Shown here piece after piece: positions 1 to 9,411 of a DNA stretch of 41,458 nucleotides. The notes below the pieces were generated by a model, which made no database searches, was not told the DNA's origin, and saw only the letters and a program-made list of their open reading frames with translations. This stretch comes from Actinomycetota bacterium (lineage in GTDB: Bacteria > Actinomycetota > JAHEXW01): contig JANXYU010000022.1 in NCBI GenBank assembly GCA_025355855.1, positions 1 through 41,458 of the forward strand. Reading direction: 5' to 3'. Position 1 is the stretch's first letter, and each line of letters begins with the position of its first letter. The translations under genes were made by a program, and so were the position numbers.

Positions 1-2
1 GT

Positions 3-875
3 ACCACCTTGGGTTCAGAGACCACTGCCTTTGGTTATCAGGGAGACGGCATGCGGAGGAGCAAGGTTGTAGACACTGCGACTACTAACTATCTGACAGA
101 CGGATTGAATACGATAAGGGAAACGGACGGGAACAGCGCAACTATCGCGGATTACACAACCGATCCCTCAAGGCTCGTAGGGCAGATTATCAGCCGGACG
201 GACGCAGCCGAAAACACAGCGTTCTACTCGGGCGACGGTATTGGGTCGACAAGTAATCTGACTGATCCAACCGAAACCCAGGCCGCCTCATATTCCTATG
301 ACGGCTTCCGGAACGCGATAAGTCACGCCGGAGCCGATGCAATATACTCGTTCTCGTCGAAGGAACAAGACGCCACGGGCCTCTACTACTTTGCCGCCCG
401 CTATTACGATCCAGCGACAGGGAGGTTCACGACCAAAGACCCGGCTCCGGCCAACCTCTACGATCCGCAGAGCTTGAACAGGTATGTATATTGTCGCAAC
501 AATCCGTTAAATCTGATTGATCCGTACGGGTTATGGTATGAGGACGTGAACGTATCTGGAGGATATTGGGGTGGAGTCACGGCTGGATTAATGATTGATT
601 GGGAACAAGGGTCGTTCTACCCGTATTTTGGCTTTGGTGGCATGACCCCTGGTGTTGGTGGATCAGTTACTTGGAATCCAGGTCATCCTACTCAGGGGTG
701 GAATGCAGGTCTGTCTGGCCAAGGTATTGTAGCCGGCCAACTTGGTTATGGCTTTGGGGGTAAATGCGAAACGATTGACGTTCGCAAAAAAGGCTATTTG
801 GAACTTGGGTTTGGGGCGGATGCCCCAGGGTTGGTTGGTGCGCAGCTAACAGGGTTCTACGTATGGCGAATCTAA
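3..875 (+). CDS. RHS-repeat protein, C-terminal part (5' end outside window)
   Basis: This is the C-terminal end of an RHS/YD-repeat surface or secreted protein; the frame is open to the left window edge, so the TTG at 9 is not a believable start. Around residues 115-170 lies the classic RHS core: GLYYFAARYYDPATGRF, then LNRYVY, then the terminal NPLNLIDPYGL. In this family everything after DPxGL is a variable tip, often a toxin delivered between cells. Here the tip is about 115 residues, glycine- and aromatic-rich and probably beta-structured, with no toxin family I recognise. The stop codon overlaps the start region of a small membrane ORF, the usual layout for a toxin tip followed by its immunity gene. 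The RHS assignment is firm; toxicity is inferred. Confidence 0.9.
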   Translation, partial: TTLGSETTAFGYQGDGMRRSKVVDTATTNYLTDGLNTIRETDGNSATIADYTTDPSRLVGQIISRTDAAENTAFYSGDGIGSTSNLTDPTETQAASYSYDGFRNAISHAGADAIYSFSSKEQDATGLYYFAARYYDPATGRFTTKDPAPANLYDPQSLNRYVYCRNNPLNLIDPYGLWYEDVNVSGGYWGGVTAGLMIDWEQGSFYPYFGFGGMTPGVGGSVTWNPGHPTQGWNAGLSGQGIVAGQLGYGFGGKCETIDVRKKGYLELGFGADAPGLVGAQLTGFYVWRI

Positions 876-1087
876 TGGTAACACGCGTACTCCTAGGGTC
901 TATTTTTATTACAGTAGGAGGCCTAATAATTGTATTTGTTGGCCGGCTTATTGATTTTCAGGAGCATAGATACAAAACGATATTAGGCCATGAGGTCAGC
1001 CGGCTTGGTCTTTTAATCTCAAATTACGTTTGTGGCGGCCTCCTTATTACGGTTGGAATCCTTGTCCTCCTCGGATATTTTGTTTAG
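863..1087 (+). CDS. Small two-helix membrane protein, candidate immunity protein for the RHS tip
   Basis: This 74-residue protein has two hydrophobic segments, at about residues 8-26 and 52-72, with a charged loop between them. It belongs to no family I recognise. The ATG at 863 lies inside the end of the RHS gene, 13 bases before its stop codon ends. An AGGG eight bases upstream is a plausible ribosome site. A second ATG at 875 overlaps the RHS stop as TAATG and is an alternative start. Tight overlap downstream of a variable RHS tip is the position where immunity genes normally sit, and a membrane protein would suit protection from a membrane-acting toxin. That role is inferred from position only. 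Confidence 0.6.
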   Translation: MANLMVTRVLLGSIFITVGGLIIVFVGRLIDFQEHRYKTILGHEVSRLGLLISNYVCGGLLITVGILVLLGYFV

Positions 1088-1113
1088 CCAAATATCCCTT
1101 AAGAGGGTTTGGC
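1087..1113 (+). terminator. Stem-loop directly after the RHS/membrane-protein pair
   Basis: GCCAAA pairs with TTTGGC and an inner CCCT pairs with AGGG, with a small bulge, starting at the stop codon of the membrane ORF. No T-run follows, so it may be a processing or 3'-stabilising hairpin rather than a classic intrinsic terminator. Confidence 0.4.
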
Positions 1114-1203
1114 AAACGATGTCTTAACTGACCTTGCGGATATCCACAGGGTCGGGTCTTGTATTTTAACATCTTGTCATATATCTAAGCCCTTACCGGG
1201 CAT

Positions 1204-1251
1204 TATGCCAAACTCTGAATGTGTGAAAATTGTACAATCCGGGGAGCCAGA
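1204..1251 (+). repeat. Dispersed 48-bp repeat, copy A
   Basis: This 48-bp block is about 92% identical (44/48) to 7845-7892, and its 3' half also matches 4817-4846. The shared core is GTACAAYCCGGGGAGC. All three copies lie in non-coding sequence on the same strand. Confidence 0.75.
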
Positions 1252-1333
1252 CTTCGCAGATAGACTCCCTACTTACGTCCTTTCGTCTTCTCGGGCGCTT
1301 CGCCTGGCAGGCCAGACTTCGTTTTGTTTTTGA

Positions 1334-1471
1334 CTATCTTGGACGAGTTTAGCCGGCAGAAGTAAGGGGGAGCTCCCTCGGCAGACCACTCGGGACGCCG
1401 ACTGCGGCGGTTCCTTCGCTCCTAAAGTAGGTTTCTGTCTATCTTGGACGAGTTTAGCTGGTAGAAGTAAG
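1334..1471 (+). repeat. Pair of 33-bp direct repeats
   Basis: The unit beginning CTATCTTGGACGAGTTTAGC occurs at 1334-1366 and again at 1439-1471, with 31 of 33 bases identical and a 105-bp period. Neither copy is in a gene. Confidence 0.75.
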
Positions 1472-1535
1472 CCTCGTGTTCGTTCCTTCGATGCTTCGCA
1501 TCTCAGGATGACTGTTTATGGTCTTGTTTCAGTTT

Positions 1536-1581
1536 CTCGTAGGTTGCTTCGTCGGCCAAAAATCGGCCTCCTCGCAATGAC
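1536..1581 (-). repeat. Inverted intergenic repeat, arm 1
   Basis: On the minus strand this reads GTCATTGCGAGG, then a short variable middle, then GAAGCAACCTACGAG. It matches the ends of the plus-strand element at 1721-1786. GTCATTGCGAGG-type intergenic repeats occur in many bacterial genomes. Confidence 0.65.
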
Positions 1582-1720
1582 CGAATGTCCCGTCTCTAGG
1601 ACAAAAACATAAGGCTCACGTCATCCTTAGATTCGGCAAGAAACAAATACCTAAACAAAGAACATGAAAACAGTCATCCTGAATACGTGATTGAACAAGA
1701 ACCAAGAATCGTGTCGTTCC

Positions 1721-1786
1721 GTCATTGCGAGGCCCATTCTTCCCTGAGCATGTCGAAGGGCAACCCGGGCCGAAGCAACCTACGAG
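1721..1786 (+). repeat. Inverted intergenic repeat, arm 2
   Basis: The element starts GTCATTGCGAGG and ends GAAGCAACCTACGAG, the same ends as arm 1 in opposite orientation. Its middle is about 20 bases longer and contains CCCTGAGCATGTCGAAGGG, another short quasi-palindrome common between bacterial genes. It may be a degenerate, non-autonomous mobile repeat. Confidence 0.65.
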
Positions 1787-2079
1787 AATTCTCGTCCCCG
1801 ATGTCAGAAACCAACCCGTGCCCCATTCTATATACCCTAAACTGACACGAACTTCTTACCAAATAGACTTTCAGTAGGATCCTGAAAGATCAGCGAGGGC
1901 GGCAAAAGTGAATGCTACACATCTAATTTTGATTCTAGGTCAAAGCGACATATATATGGCCTAGCGGTGTGCCTAGGATTGCCTAAGTGACGAGCGAATA
2001 TCTTGCAGGTTCTCAGTTTACAGAATTATACTTAACATCTGCCGACGAAAACTTCTGTATGCGGATTGAGAGGCTTATT

Positions 2080-3180
2080 ATGAAAAAGAAAGGCGTAACG
2101 ATTCCCAAAGGGAAATCCCGTGGCAAAAAAACTAAGGTAATGAATACAGTCGGAACCGCTGCCGGCGTTGTCCAGACGGTGAAACTTACGGCGGCTTCAG
2201 CAACTGCCGCCGCCAAAAATGCCGCAGAAGCTGCTGCCGTCGCGGAAAGCGCTGCCAAGGCTGCAGCCAAAGCAGCTACCGCTGTTGATAAGGCAGTTGT
2301 GGACGCGACGAATAAGGCATCCCAGGCGGCTATAGCAGCCGCTGAAACAGCCGCTACGGTTGTTAAAGACGCCGTGATCGCAGCTGCCAGCGCGGCAACA
2401 GATGCCGCAACCGCAGCTACCCATACCGCAGAAGCAGCAGCAGCAACCGCTGCAGCTGCCGCAGACGCAGCAGCCTTTACCACGGCCAACGTCGCCACTG
2501 TCGCGACCAAAGCGGCTGATAAGGCCGCTTACACAGTTTCCGCCGCCACTGAAGCAGCCGCCACCGCAACTGCTACTGCCAAGGCAGCGGATGCCGCCAC
2601 CACCACTGCTACCAATGCAGCGGCGGCTGCAAACGCCGCCACCGTAGCCTTGCTTGAAACAGAAAATCAACGCGGTAAACAAGAAAAACTCGCGAGGATG
2701 GACGGGCTCACAAAGCTAGGAAACCAGAATGGATTTTTTGAGGACATTGATCGAGAACTGAAGATGTTAGCCCGATATAAGCATCCGGCCGCACTCGCCA
2801 TAATCGACATAGATGATTTTAAACAAGTCAACGATTCCCTGGGACACGTCGCTGGGAATAGATTTTTGAAGATTCTTGGCTTAACAATTCGCAAATCACT
2901 ACGCTCGACTGATATTGCCGCCAGAATTGGCGGCGACGAGTTTGCTATCTTGTTTCCCCAAACCGCGCCTATTACGGCCAAGAAAGTAATAGTGAAACTT
3001 GTCAGCACCCTCGCGAAAACCATGAAAGCGGAGTTTCCGAACGTAACGATAAGTGTCGGGATAGCCGGCTACCATTCCGTGCCCGCCACGTCAGAGATTA
3101 TGCTGCGCGAGGCCGACCTTTTGATGTATGAAGTAAAGGGAAGCGGGAAAAACGCGTTAAAGCTGAAGGTAATGAATTAA
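2080..3180 (+). CDS. Diguanylate cyclase (GGDEF) with long alanine-rich helical N-terminus
   Basis: The C-terminal half is a GGDEF domain, which makes cyclic di-GMP from two GTP. The active-site motif GGDEF is intact at residues 284-288. An RSTD inhibitory-site motif lies five residues before it, so product feedback is expected. Residues about 27-190 are extraordinarily alanine-rich, with Ala/Thr/Lys/Glu/Asp and no proline or glycine. This predicts one very long helix or coiled coil instead of a recognisable sensor. No membrane segment is seen, so it should be cytoplasmic; the N-terminus is basic. I start at ATG 2080 because GAGAGG lies six bases upstream; the GTG at 1987 has no ribosome site. 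The alanine codons create spurious antisense frames. Confidence 0.88.
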   Translation: MKKKGVTIPKGKSRGKKTKVMNTVGTAAGVVQTVKLTAASATAAAKNAAEAAAVAESAAKAAAKAATAVDKAVVDATNKASQAAIAAAETAATVVKDAVIAAASAATDAATAATHTAEAAAATAAAAADAAAFTTANVATVATKAADKAAYTVSAATEAAATATATAKAADAATTTATNAAAAANAATVALLETENQRGKQEKLARMDGLTKLGNQNGFFEDIDRELKMLARYKHPAALAIIDIDDFKQVNDSLGHVAGNRFLKILGLTIRKSLRSTDIAARIGGDEFAILFPQTAPITAKKVIVKLVSTLAKTMKAEFPNVTISVGIAGYHSVPATSEIMLREADLLMYEVKGSGKNALKLKVMN

Positions 3181-3204
3181 GCGAGCCTGAGATATAATGT
3201 AGGC

Positions 3205-3441
3205 ATGGAAAATACCGGAACAATCCTTATCGGCTTATTTGTCTTATATGCGGCCGCCAAAATTGCGGCCTTTATTTTTGAGCGCTTCAAGACGCGAGAC
3301 GAGGCCGGATTCGCGGTATTCTCTTACATCGAAGGGTTCTACAACCCGCGCAGAAGGCACTCGACATTGGGCTATCTTTCGCCAGTCGAATTTGAGAGAA
3401 TGGCGCTAGCAGAATCCGCCGCAATGGCGGTGGGGGGTTAG
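3205..3441 (+). pseudogene. Chimeric remnant: antiporter-like N-terminus joined to IS3-family transposase C-terminus
   Basis: The 78-residue frame has two unrelated halves. Residues 1-28 are hydrophobic and resemble the first helix of Kef/CPA2-type cation-proton antiporters (LYAAAKIAAFIFERF). From about residue 27 the frame reads FKTRDEA, then YIEGFYNPRRRHSTLGYLSP, the very C-terminus of IS3-group OrfB transposases, including the last part of the integrase fold. The junction keeps the frame open through a shared ERF/RRF-like segment. Neither half can be functional alone. The likely history is IS insertion into an antiporter gene followed by deletion. A TATAAT at 3193-3198 lies just before the ATG. 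The transposase half is certain; the antiporter half is moderately sure. Confidence 0.75.
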
Positions 3442-3451
3442 AAAAAAACTG

Positions 3452-3527
3452 TCAACGGAAACGGGGCAAGACCAACTCCATGAATGCTAAAATACACGAC
3501 CTGACCCCCTAACCGACCTGACCCTCT
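3452..3527 (+). repeat. Probable right-end remnant of the IS3-type element and adjacent short direct repeats
   Basis: Just after the transposase remnant, TGTCAACGGAAACGGGGC resembles the terminal repeats of IS3-type elements. It is followed by two near-identical 14-mers, CGACCTGACCCCCT (3497-3510) and CGACCTGACCCTCT (3514-3527). No matching left end is present in the window. Confidence 0.4.
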
Positions 3528-3531
3528 GGAC

Positions 3532-4692
3532 TCAAAAACTACCCGTTAATTGTGTGCCTTCCTCGATAATCCTTAGGTATTCTTCGTATGAGTACAAGCG
3601 ATAACGTGGCGAGCCTGTTAGTTCTTTTAGAATCCCAAGCTCGGCTAATCGTGAGACAAGGTTGCTGGCGGTTTGATACGTCACGCCAAGCTGGTCCCGG
3701 ACGCGAGGGATGCTGATCACGGGTTCTTTGAAAAGGATTCTTAGCAGAGATACGATGTGCGGTGAAGTGATGCCCGCAGACAGCGTCCTTTTCGTGTCTC
3801 TTTCCTGGAGTTCGAAAATCTGACGAGCAGTTGTGGTCGCCTGTTTTGATACTTCGATGACTCCGGTCAAGAAGAATCTGATCCATTCCTCGTAATCGTC
3901 CTTTTCGCGAACCGCAGACAACAGTTCATAGTATTCGTTTCTTTGCCGTTTCAAGTAATAGCTAAGGTAGAGAAGGGGACGCTCGAGGATATCTAGCCAG
4001 CATAGAAAGAACGTGATTAACAGGCGCCCAACACGCCCGTTTCCATCTAGGAATGGATGGATGGTTTCGAACTGATAGTGTATCAACGCGCATTTGATTA
4101 GGGGTGGTAACGAATCCTCGGCGTGGATGAAATTTTCAAGCGCTCCGATCATGGTGGCGACTTGATCTGCCGGCGGCGGCACGAATCTGGCCTCAGCTAA
4201 CGACGCTCCAGGAGGGCCAATCCAGTTTTGGGTTGAGCGGAATTCGCCTGGCGCCAGATGACCGCCACGCGTACCGTCCATCAAGACAGAATGAATATCT
4301 CTAATAAGCCTTGAAGAAAGAGGGAAAGTCTCGAGCCGCTCTAGCCCGAACTTCATCGCGTCAACATAGTTGGTGACCTCTTTTACGTCATCGGCATTTT
4401 GGCGTTGTTTTCGTCCGGCCTCGAACTCGAGAACGTCGATCAACGATGACTGCGTGCCTTCAATCTGCGAGCTAAGGACCGCTTCCTTCATGGAATACAT
4501 AACAACAAAAATGTCGGCATCCGGCAGTATATATGAGATTCCGTCGAGACGTGCCAAGGCGCGATCCGCTGCAGATAGAAGCGCCAGCATTTCTCCGCTT
4601 ATATCAACGGTAGGGTTGACAGGTAATTGCGAAGGAATGAATGCCTTATATCCAGCGGGCTGCAATACGTAATTGCCGCTTCTCTGTCCCAT
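3532..4692 (-). CDS. Fic-family AMPylase with N-terminal inhibitory motif and C-terminal winged helix
   Basis: Fic proteins transfer AMP, or another nucleotide part, to a hydroxyl of a target protein. The catalytic motif HPFLDGNGRVGR is complete at residues 212-223. Residues 74-79 (SSQIEG) fit the [S/T]xxxE[G/N] inhibitory helix found before the Fic core in class II members, so the enzyme should be self-restrained. The last 90 residues look like a winged-helix DNA-binding domain (QTASNLVSRLAELGIL), as in many 370-390-residue Fic-HTH proteins. There is no antitoxin gene beside it. The start has GGAGG five bases upstream. Two identical-type palindromes flank its promoter, suggesting autoregulation through the winged helix. 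The target protein is unknown. Confidence 0.9.
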   Translation of the reverse strand: MGQRSGNYVLQPAGYKAFIPSQLPVNPTVDISGEMLALLSAADRALARLDGISYILPDADIFVVMYSMKEAVLSSQIEGTQSSLIDVLEFEAGRKQRQNADDVKEVTNYVDAMKFGLERLETFPLSSRLIRDIHSVLMDGTRGGHLAPGEFRSTQNWIGPPGASLAEARFVPPPADQVATMIGALENFIHAEDSLPPLIKCALIHYQFETIHPFLDGNGRVGRLLITFFLCWLDILERPLLYLSYYLKRQRNEYYELLSAVREKDDYEEWIRFFLTGVIEVSKQATTTARQIFELQERDTKRTLSAGITSPHIVSLLRILFKEPVISIPRVRDQLGVTYQTASNLVSRLAELGILKELTGSPRYRLYSYEEYLRIIEEGTQLTGSF

Positions 4693-4703
4693 GCGCGCCT
4701 CCG

Positions 4704-4719
4704 TTCAATGATTATTGAA
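4704..4719 (-). promoter_or_regulatory. Operator palindrome 1 of the fic gene
   Basis: This is a perfect palindrome of the form TTCAA-N6-TTGAA, 12 bases upstream of the fic start codon and downstream of its predicted -10 box. It shares its form with operator 2, and the two centres are 40 bp apart. Winged-helix autorepression is the simplest explanation. Confidence 0.6.
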
Positions 4720-4748
4720 TTAGAATGCAGAAGTGATTTCTAATTCAA
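4719..4748 (-). promoter_or_regulatory. Predicted sigma70-type promoter of fic
   Basis: On the minus strand TTGAAT (4743-4748) and TCTAAT (4719-4724) are separated by 18 bases. The -35 lies inside operator 2 and the -10 abuts operator 1, so binding at either palindrome would block polymerase. Confidence 0.45.
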
Positions 4749-4760
4749 GTTTTCTTGAAT
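4743..4760 (-). promoter_or_regulatory. Operator palindrome 2 of the fic gene
   Basis: ATTCAAGTTTTCTTGAAT is a perfect inverted repeat with the same TTCAA-N6-TTGAA core as operator 1, and it overlaps the predicted -35 box. Confidence 0.6.
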
Positions 4761-7299
<2,539 letters not shown>

Positions 7300-7365
7300 A
7301 GGCGGGACAAAAGGCAATTAGCACATGCAGCCGCTTTGAAAGGATGATGTTAAAGGAGGATTAGC

Positions 7366-7764
7366 ATGAAAGGGTTTAAAGACAACATCGAGAAGCTGAC
7401 CTTGGAGAACGATAACTTCCGCAAGGTCTTGTATTCGGGGCCGCACAGCCAGCTTGTTCTGATGAGCTTGAAGCCGAATGAAGAGATCGGGATGGAAGTA
7501 CATAAAGACAATGACCAGTTCTTCCGGTTTGAAGAAGGTCAGGGCAGGGTCATCATCGATGGCCACGAATATGATGTTTCTGACGGGGATGCCGCGATTG
7601 TGCCAGCCGGTTCTGATCACAATGTCGTAAACAAGTCAGGCACAGACAACTTAAAGTTGTACACCATATACTCTCCGGCCCACCATAAAGATGGCATTGT
7701 CAGGGCCACTAAAGACGAGGCTGAAGCGAACGAAGCGGAATTTGACGGCCAAACAACTGAATAG
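7366..7764 (+). CDS. Single-domain cupin protein
   Basis: This 132-residue beta-barrel protein is dominated by one cupin domain, roughly residues 25-105. The second cupin motif is textbook (GDAAIVPAGSDHNVVN). The first keeps one His (MEVHKDNDQ) but replaces the second His with Asn/Asp, so metal binding may use His-Asp/Gln-His ligands. It starts at ATG 7366 behind AAAGGAGG. It follows katG closely on the same strand and is followed by a long hairpin, suggesting a katG-cupin transcript and perhaps a peroxide- or metal-related job. Its substrate cannot be read from sequence. The acidic tail after residue 115 is low complexity. Confidence 0.85.
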   Translation: MKGFKDNIEKLTLENDNFRKVLYSGPHSQLVLMSLKPNEEIGMEVHKDNDQFFRFEEGQGRVIIDGHEYDVSDGDAAIVPAGSDHNVVNKSGTDNLKLYTIYSPAHHKDGIVRATKDEAEANEAEFDGQTTE

Positions 7765-7765
7765 G

Positions 7766-7816
7766 CAGTACAACTAAGAGGCGGGGTTACAATGCCTCCG
7801 CCTCTTAGTTGTACTG
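7766..7816 (+). terminator. Perfect 19-bp hairpin after the katG-cupin unit
   Basis: CAGTACAACTAAGAGGCGG is exactly inverted at 7798-7816 around a 13-base loop, starting two bases after the cupin stop codon. There is no T-tract after it, so termination may be factor-assisted. The hairpin may instead protect the mRNA end or serve the convergent gene as well. Confidence 0.6.
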
Positions 7817-7844
7817 GCACAGAACTATGAGATTCATCTCGCTT

Positions 7845-7892
7845 TATGCCAAACCTTGAATGTGTGAAAATCGTACAACCCGGGGAGCCAGA
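7845..7892 (+). repeat. Dispersed 48-bp repeat, copy B
   Basis: 44 of 48 bases are identical to copy A at 1204-1251, and the 3' half is shared with copy C at 4817-4846. It sits between the cupin hairpin and the end of the convergent DUF1801 gene. Confidence 0.75.
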
Positions 7893-7906
7893 TCTGCGGA
7901 CCGCCG

Positions 7907-8296
7907 TTACTTCACCTGGTTTATGACCACGGCGTCCCGGATGATGGCTGCCAGTGCCGGCTCGTCGACTGCCACTCCTTCGGAGAAATCTACAGCGCGG
8001 ACCGTTTTGCTGTCCAACCGGGTGTTGAACAACTTCTGTGGGTCGCGTAGCTGAGCACCTTTTGGAAACGTCAGTCGAACCGCGTTCTTGAGAATGTCGC
8101 AGACGCAGATCATCCCGCCCTGTGACCATACGGGCACGCCTTCCGGCCGGGACGGCTTCTTCCATTTGACCTCTTCGAATACTCCGGAGTCGGCAGCCAG
8201 AATCACGGCGCGCAACCGCGTCGTCATTTCGCCTTTCCAGCCGGGGTTCTTGGCGATGATATCGTCAATCTGCGCGGATGCCGATTTCTCTTCCAT
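7907..8296 (-). CDS. DUF1801 family protein
   Basis: This 129-residue soluble protein has the DUF1801 (YdhG-like) fold. Its landmarks are VKWKKPS, GVPVWSQGGMICVCD, VRLTFPKGAQL and a C-terminal helix VDEPALAAIIRDAV. Members are small single-domain proteins; some have been called iron-chaperone-like, but no reaction is established. It is divergent from a second DUF1801 gene with a 55-base spacer, which implies a shared regulatory region. The gene ends just beside dispersed-repeat copy B. The family call is confident; the function is unknown. Confidence 0.85.
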   Translation of the reverse strand: MEEKSASAQIDDIIAKNPGWKGEMTTRLRAVILAADSGVFEEVKWKKPSRPEGVPVWSQGGMICVCDILKNAVRLTFPKGAQLRDPQKLFNTRLDSKTVRAVDFSEGVAVDEPALAAIIRDAVVINQVK

Positions 8297-8351
8297 GTCC
8301 CCAGAATACCACTAGTATACAAAGGCGAGAATCGTTGATATCCTGAAATCT

Positions 8352-8723
8352 ATGAATGAGGATAAAGCGCTTCGACTAGCGAAGAAGCGGGCTGACGACG
8401 AAAAGGCGGTCCTGGCGACGATTGCCGCGATGCCCGACGCGGATCGTATCCTAGCCGAGAAGCTAAATGAAATCGTCACGACCAACGCGCCGGAGCTGGC
8501 GCCGAAACTCTGGTACGGGATGCCCGGGTATGTGAAGAATGACAAGGTGGTCTGCTTCTTCCAGGCGGCCGCGAAGTTCAAGACGAGATACGCCACGTTC
8601 GGTTTCCAGCATGACGCGCAGCTCGACGAAGGTCCCATGTGGCCGGTTGCTTTCGCTGTGAAAGAAATAACCGCCGCAGAAGAGAAGAGAATCGCCGCCC
8701 TCGTGAAACAAGCAGTAGGCTGA
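8352..8723 (+). CDS. DUF1801 family protein, second copy type
   Basis: This 123-residue protein begins with a charged helix and then carries the DUF1801 landmarks LWYGMPGY, KVVCFFQAAAKFKTRYATFG and LDEGPMWPVAF. It is a different subfamily from the divergent neighbour at 7907-8296, which has the WKKPS-type core, so the two are not a recent tandem duplication. No ribosome site better than AAATCT precedes the ATG, so it may be translated from a short leader. The function is unknown. Confidence 0.82.
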   Translation: MNEDKALRLAKKRADDEKAVLATIAAMPDADRILAEKLNEIVTTNAPELAPKLWYGMPGYVKNDKVVCFFQAAAKFKTRYATFGFQHDAQLDEGPMWPVAFAVKEITAAEEKRIAALVKQAVG

Positions 8724-8731
8724 TATTGGGC

Positions 8732-9355
8732 TTACCTAATGAAGTTCGTCCGGACGGGCGTCTCGAGTTCGGGTAGTTGTATTCCGGCTTTCCGGCCGAC
8801 TTCGATTGACTTGAGCAGCCAGGCCATGTTCCGCCCCAATGTTCTCATTGTTTGCATTCCTTCCAGGTCTTGCCGCACATCCTCCGGTTTGGCGCCGTGC
8901 ACCATGTTCCAGTATTGCGATGAGACGATAGGCATGTTGGCGATGGTGAAGTATCGGTTGATTTGGTCGAAGGTCGCGGTGGCGCCGGCGCGCCGGCAAC
9001 TGACAACGGCTGCCGCCGGCTTGTAGGCGAATAGCCCACCCATTTGCGCGTAGAAGGCTCTGTCCATAAACGATGTAATCGCGCCCGATGCCGCCGCGTA
9101 ATGAACGGGCGAGCCGAATACGAATCCATCGGCTGACTCTGCCAAGTCAAGGAAATCGTTTACCGTGTCATCGATGTTGCAGCGGCCGGTTTCGCGGCAC
9201 TTCAGACAGGCCGTGCATCCGGAGATCGGCTTGATACCTATATGGAAGATCTCGGTGTCGACATCTGCGTGGTTCAGCGCTCCGGCGACTTCCGCCAGCG
9301 CCGTATAGGTGCAGCCGCCTTTGTGCGGGCTGCCATTGATTAATACTACCCTCAT
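8732..9355 (-). CDS. Iron-sulfur flavoprotein-like NAD(P)H/FMN reductase
   Basis: The N-terminus has the flavodoxin-like FMN-binding start (VVLINGSPHKGGCTYTAL), and residues 78-95 carry GFVFGSPVHY, the second flavin loop. Between them is a compact cysteine motif, C47-x2-C50-x2-C53-x5-C59, matching the [4Fe-4S] motif of archaeal and clostridial iron-sulfur flavoproteins. The 207-residue length fits. Such proteins pass electrons from ferredoxin or NAD(P)H to oxygen, peroxide or quinone-like acceptors; the exact partner is not visible. AAGGAG precedes the ATG. It is divergent from padR and shares an inverted repeat with that promoter. Confidence 0.88.
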   Translation of the reverse strand: MRVVLINGSPHKGGCTYTALAEVAGALNHADVDTEIFHIGIKPISGCTACLKCRETGRCNIDDTVNDFLDLAESADGFVFGSPVHYAAASGAITSFMDRAFYAQMGGLFAYKPAAAVVSCRRAGATATFDQINRYFTIANMPIVSSQYWNMVHGAKPEDVRQDLEGMQTMRTLGRNMAWLLKSIEVGRKAGIQLPELETPVRTNFIR

Positions 9356-9411
9356 GGATCGTCTCCTTTGTTAGCTGGCTCTCTTGACTAGTATTACCAC
9401 AAAGGCCCGAC

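Larger units (their letters stand above)
1088..2079. other. Repeat-rich spacer without a convincing gene
   Basis: About 990 bases separate the RHS module from the GGDEF gene. They contain one copy of a 48-bp dispersed repeat, a 33-bp direct repeat pair and a pair of inverted repeats with the motif GTCATTGCGAGG. The short open frame at 1109-1333 runs through the dispersed repeat, lacks a ribosome site and resembles no protein. No tRNA, rRNA or CRISPR structure is visible. The region looks like a recombination or insertion scar zone. Confidence 0.6.

Noticed and set aside
1109-1333. Open frame of 74 codons after the RHS module
   Set aside because: It runs through dispersed-repeat copy A, has no ribosome site and no protein-like composition.
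2013-2682. Long antisense and alternate-frame ORFs over the alanine-rich GGDEF gene
   Set aside because: They come from the strings of GCN alanine codons, which keep other frames open; their products are Ala-, Cys/Gly- or Pro/Gln-only low-complexity sequence.
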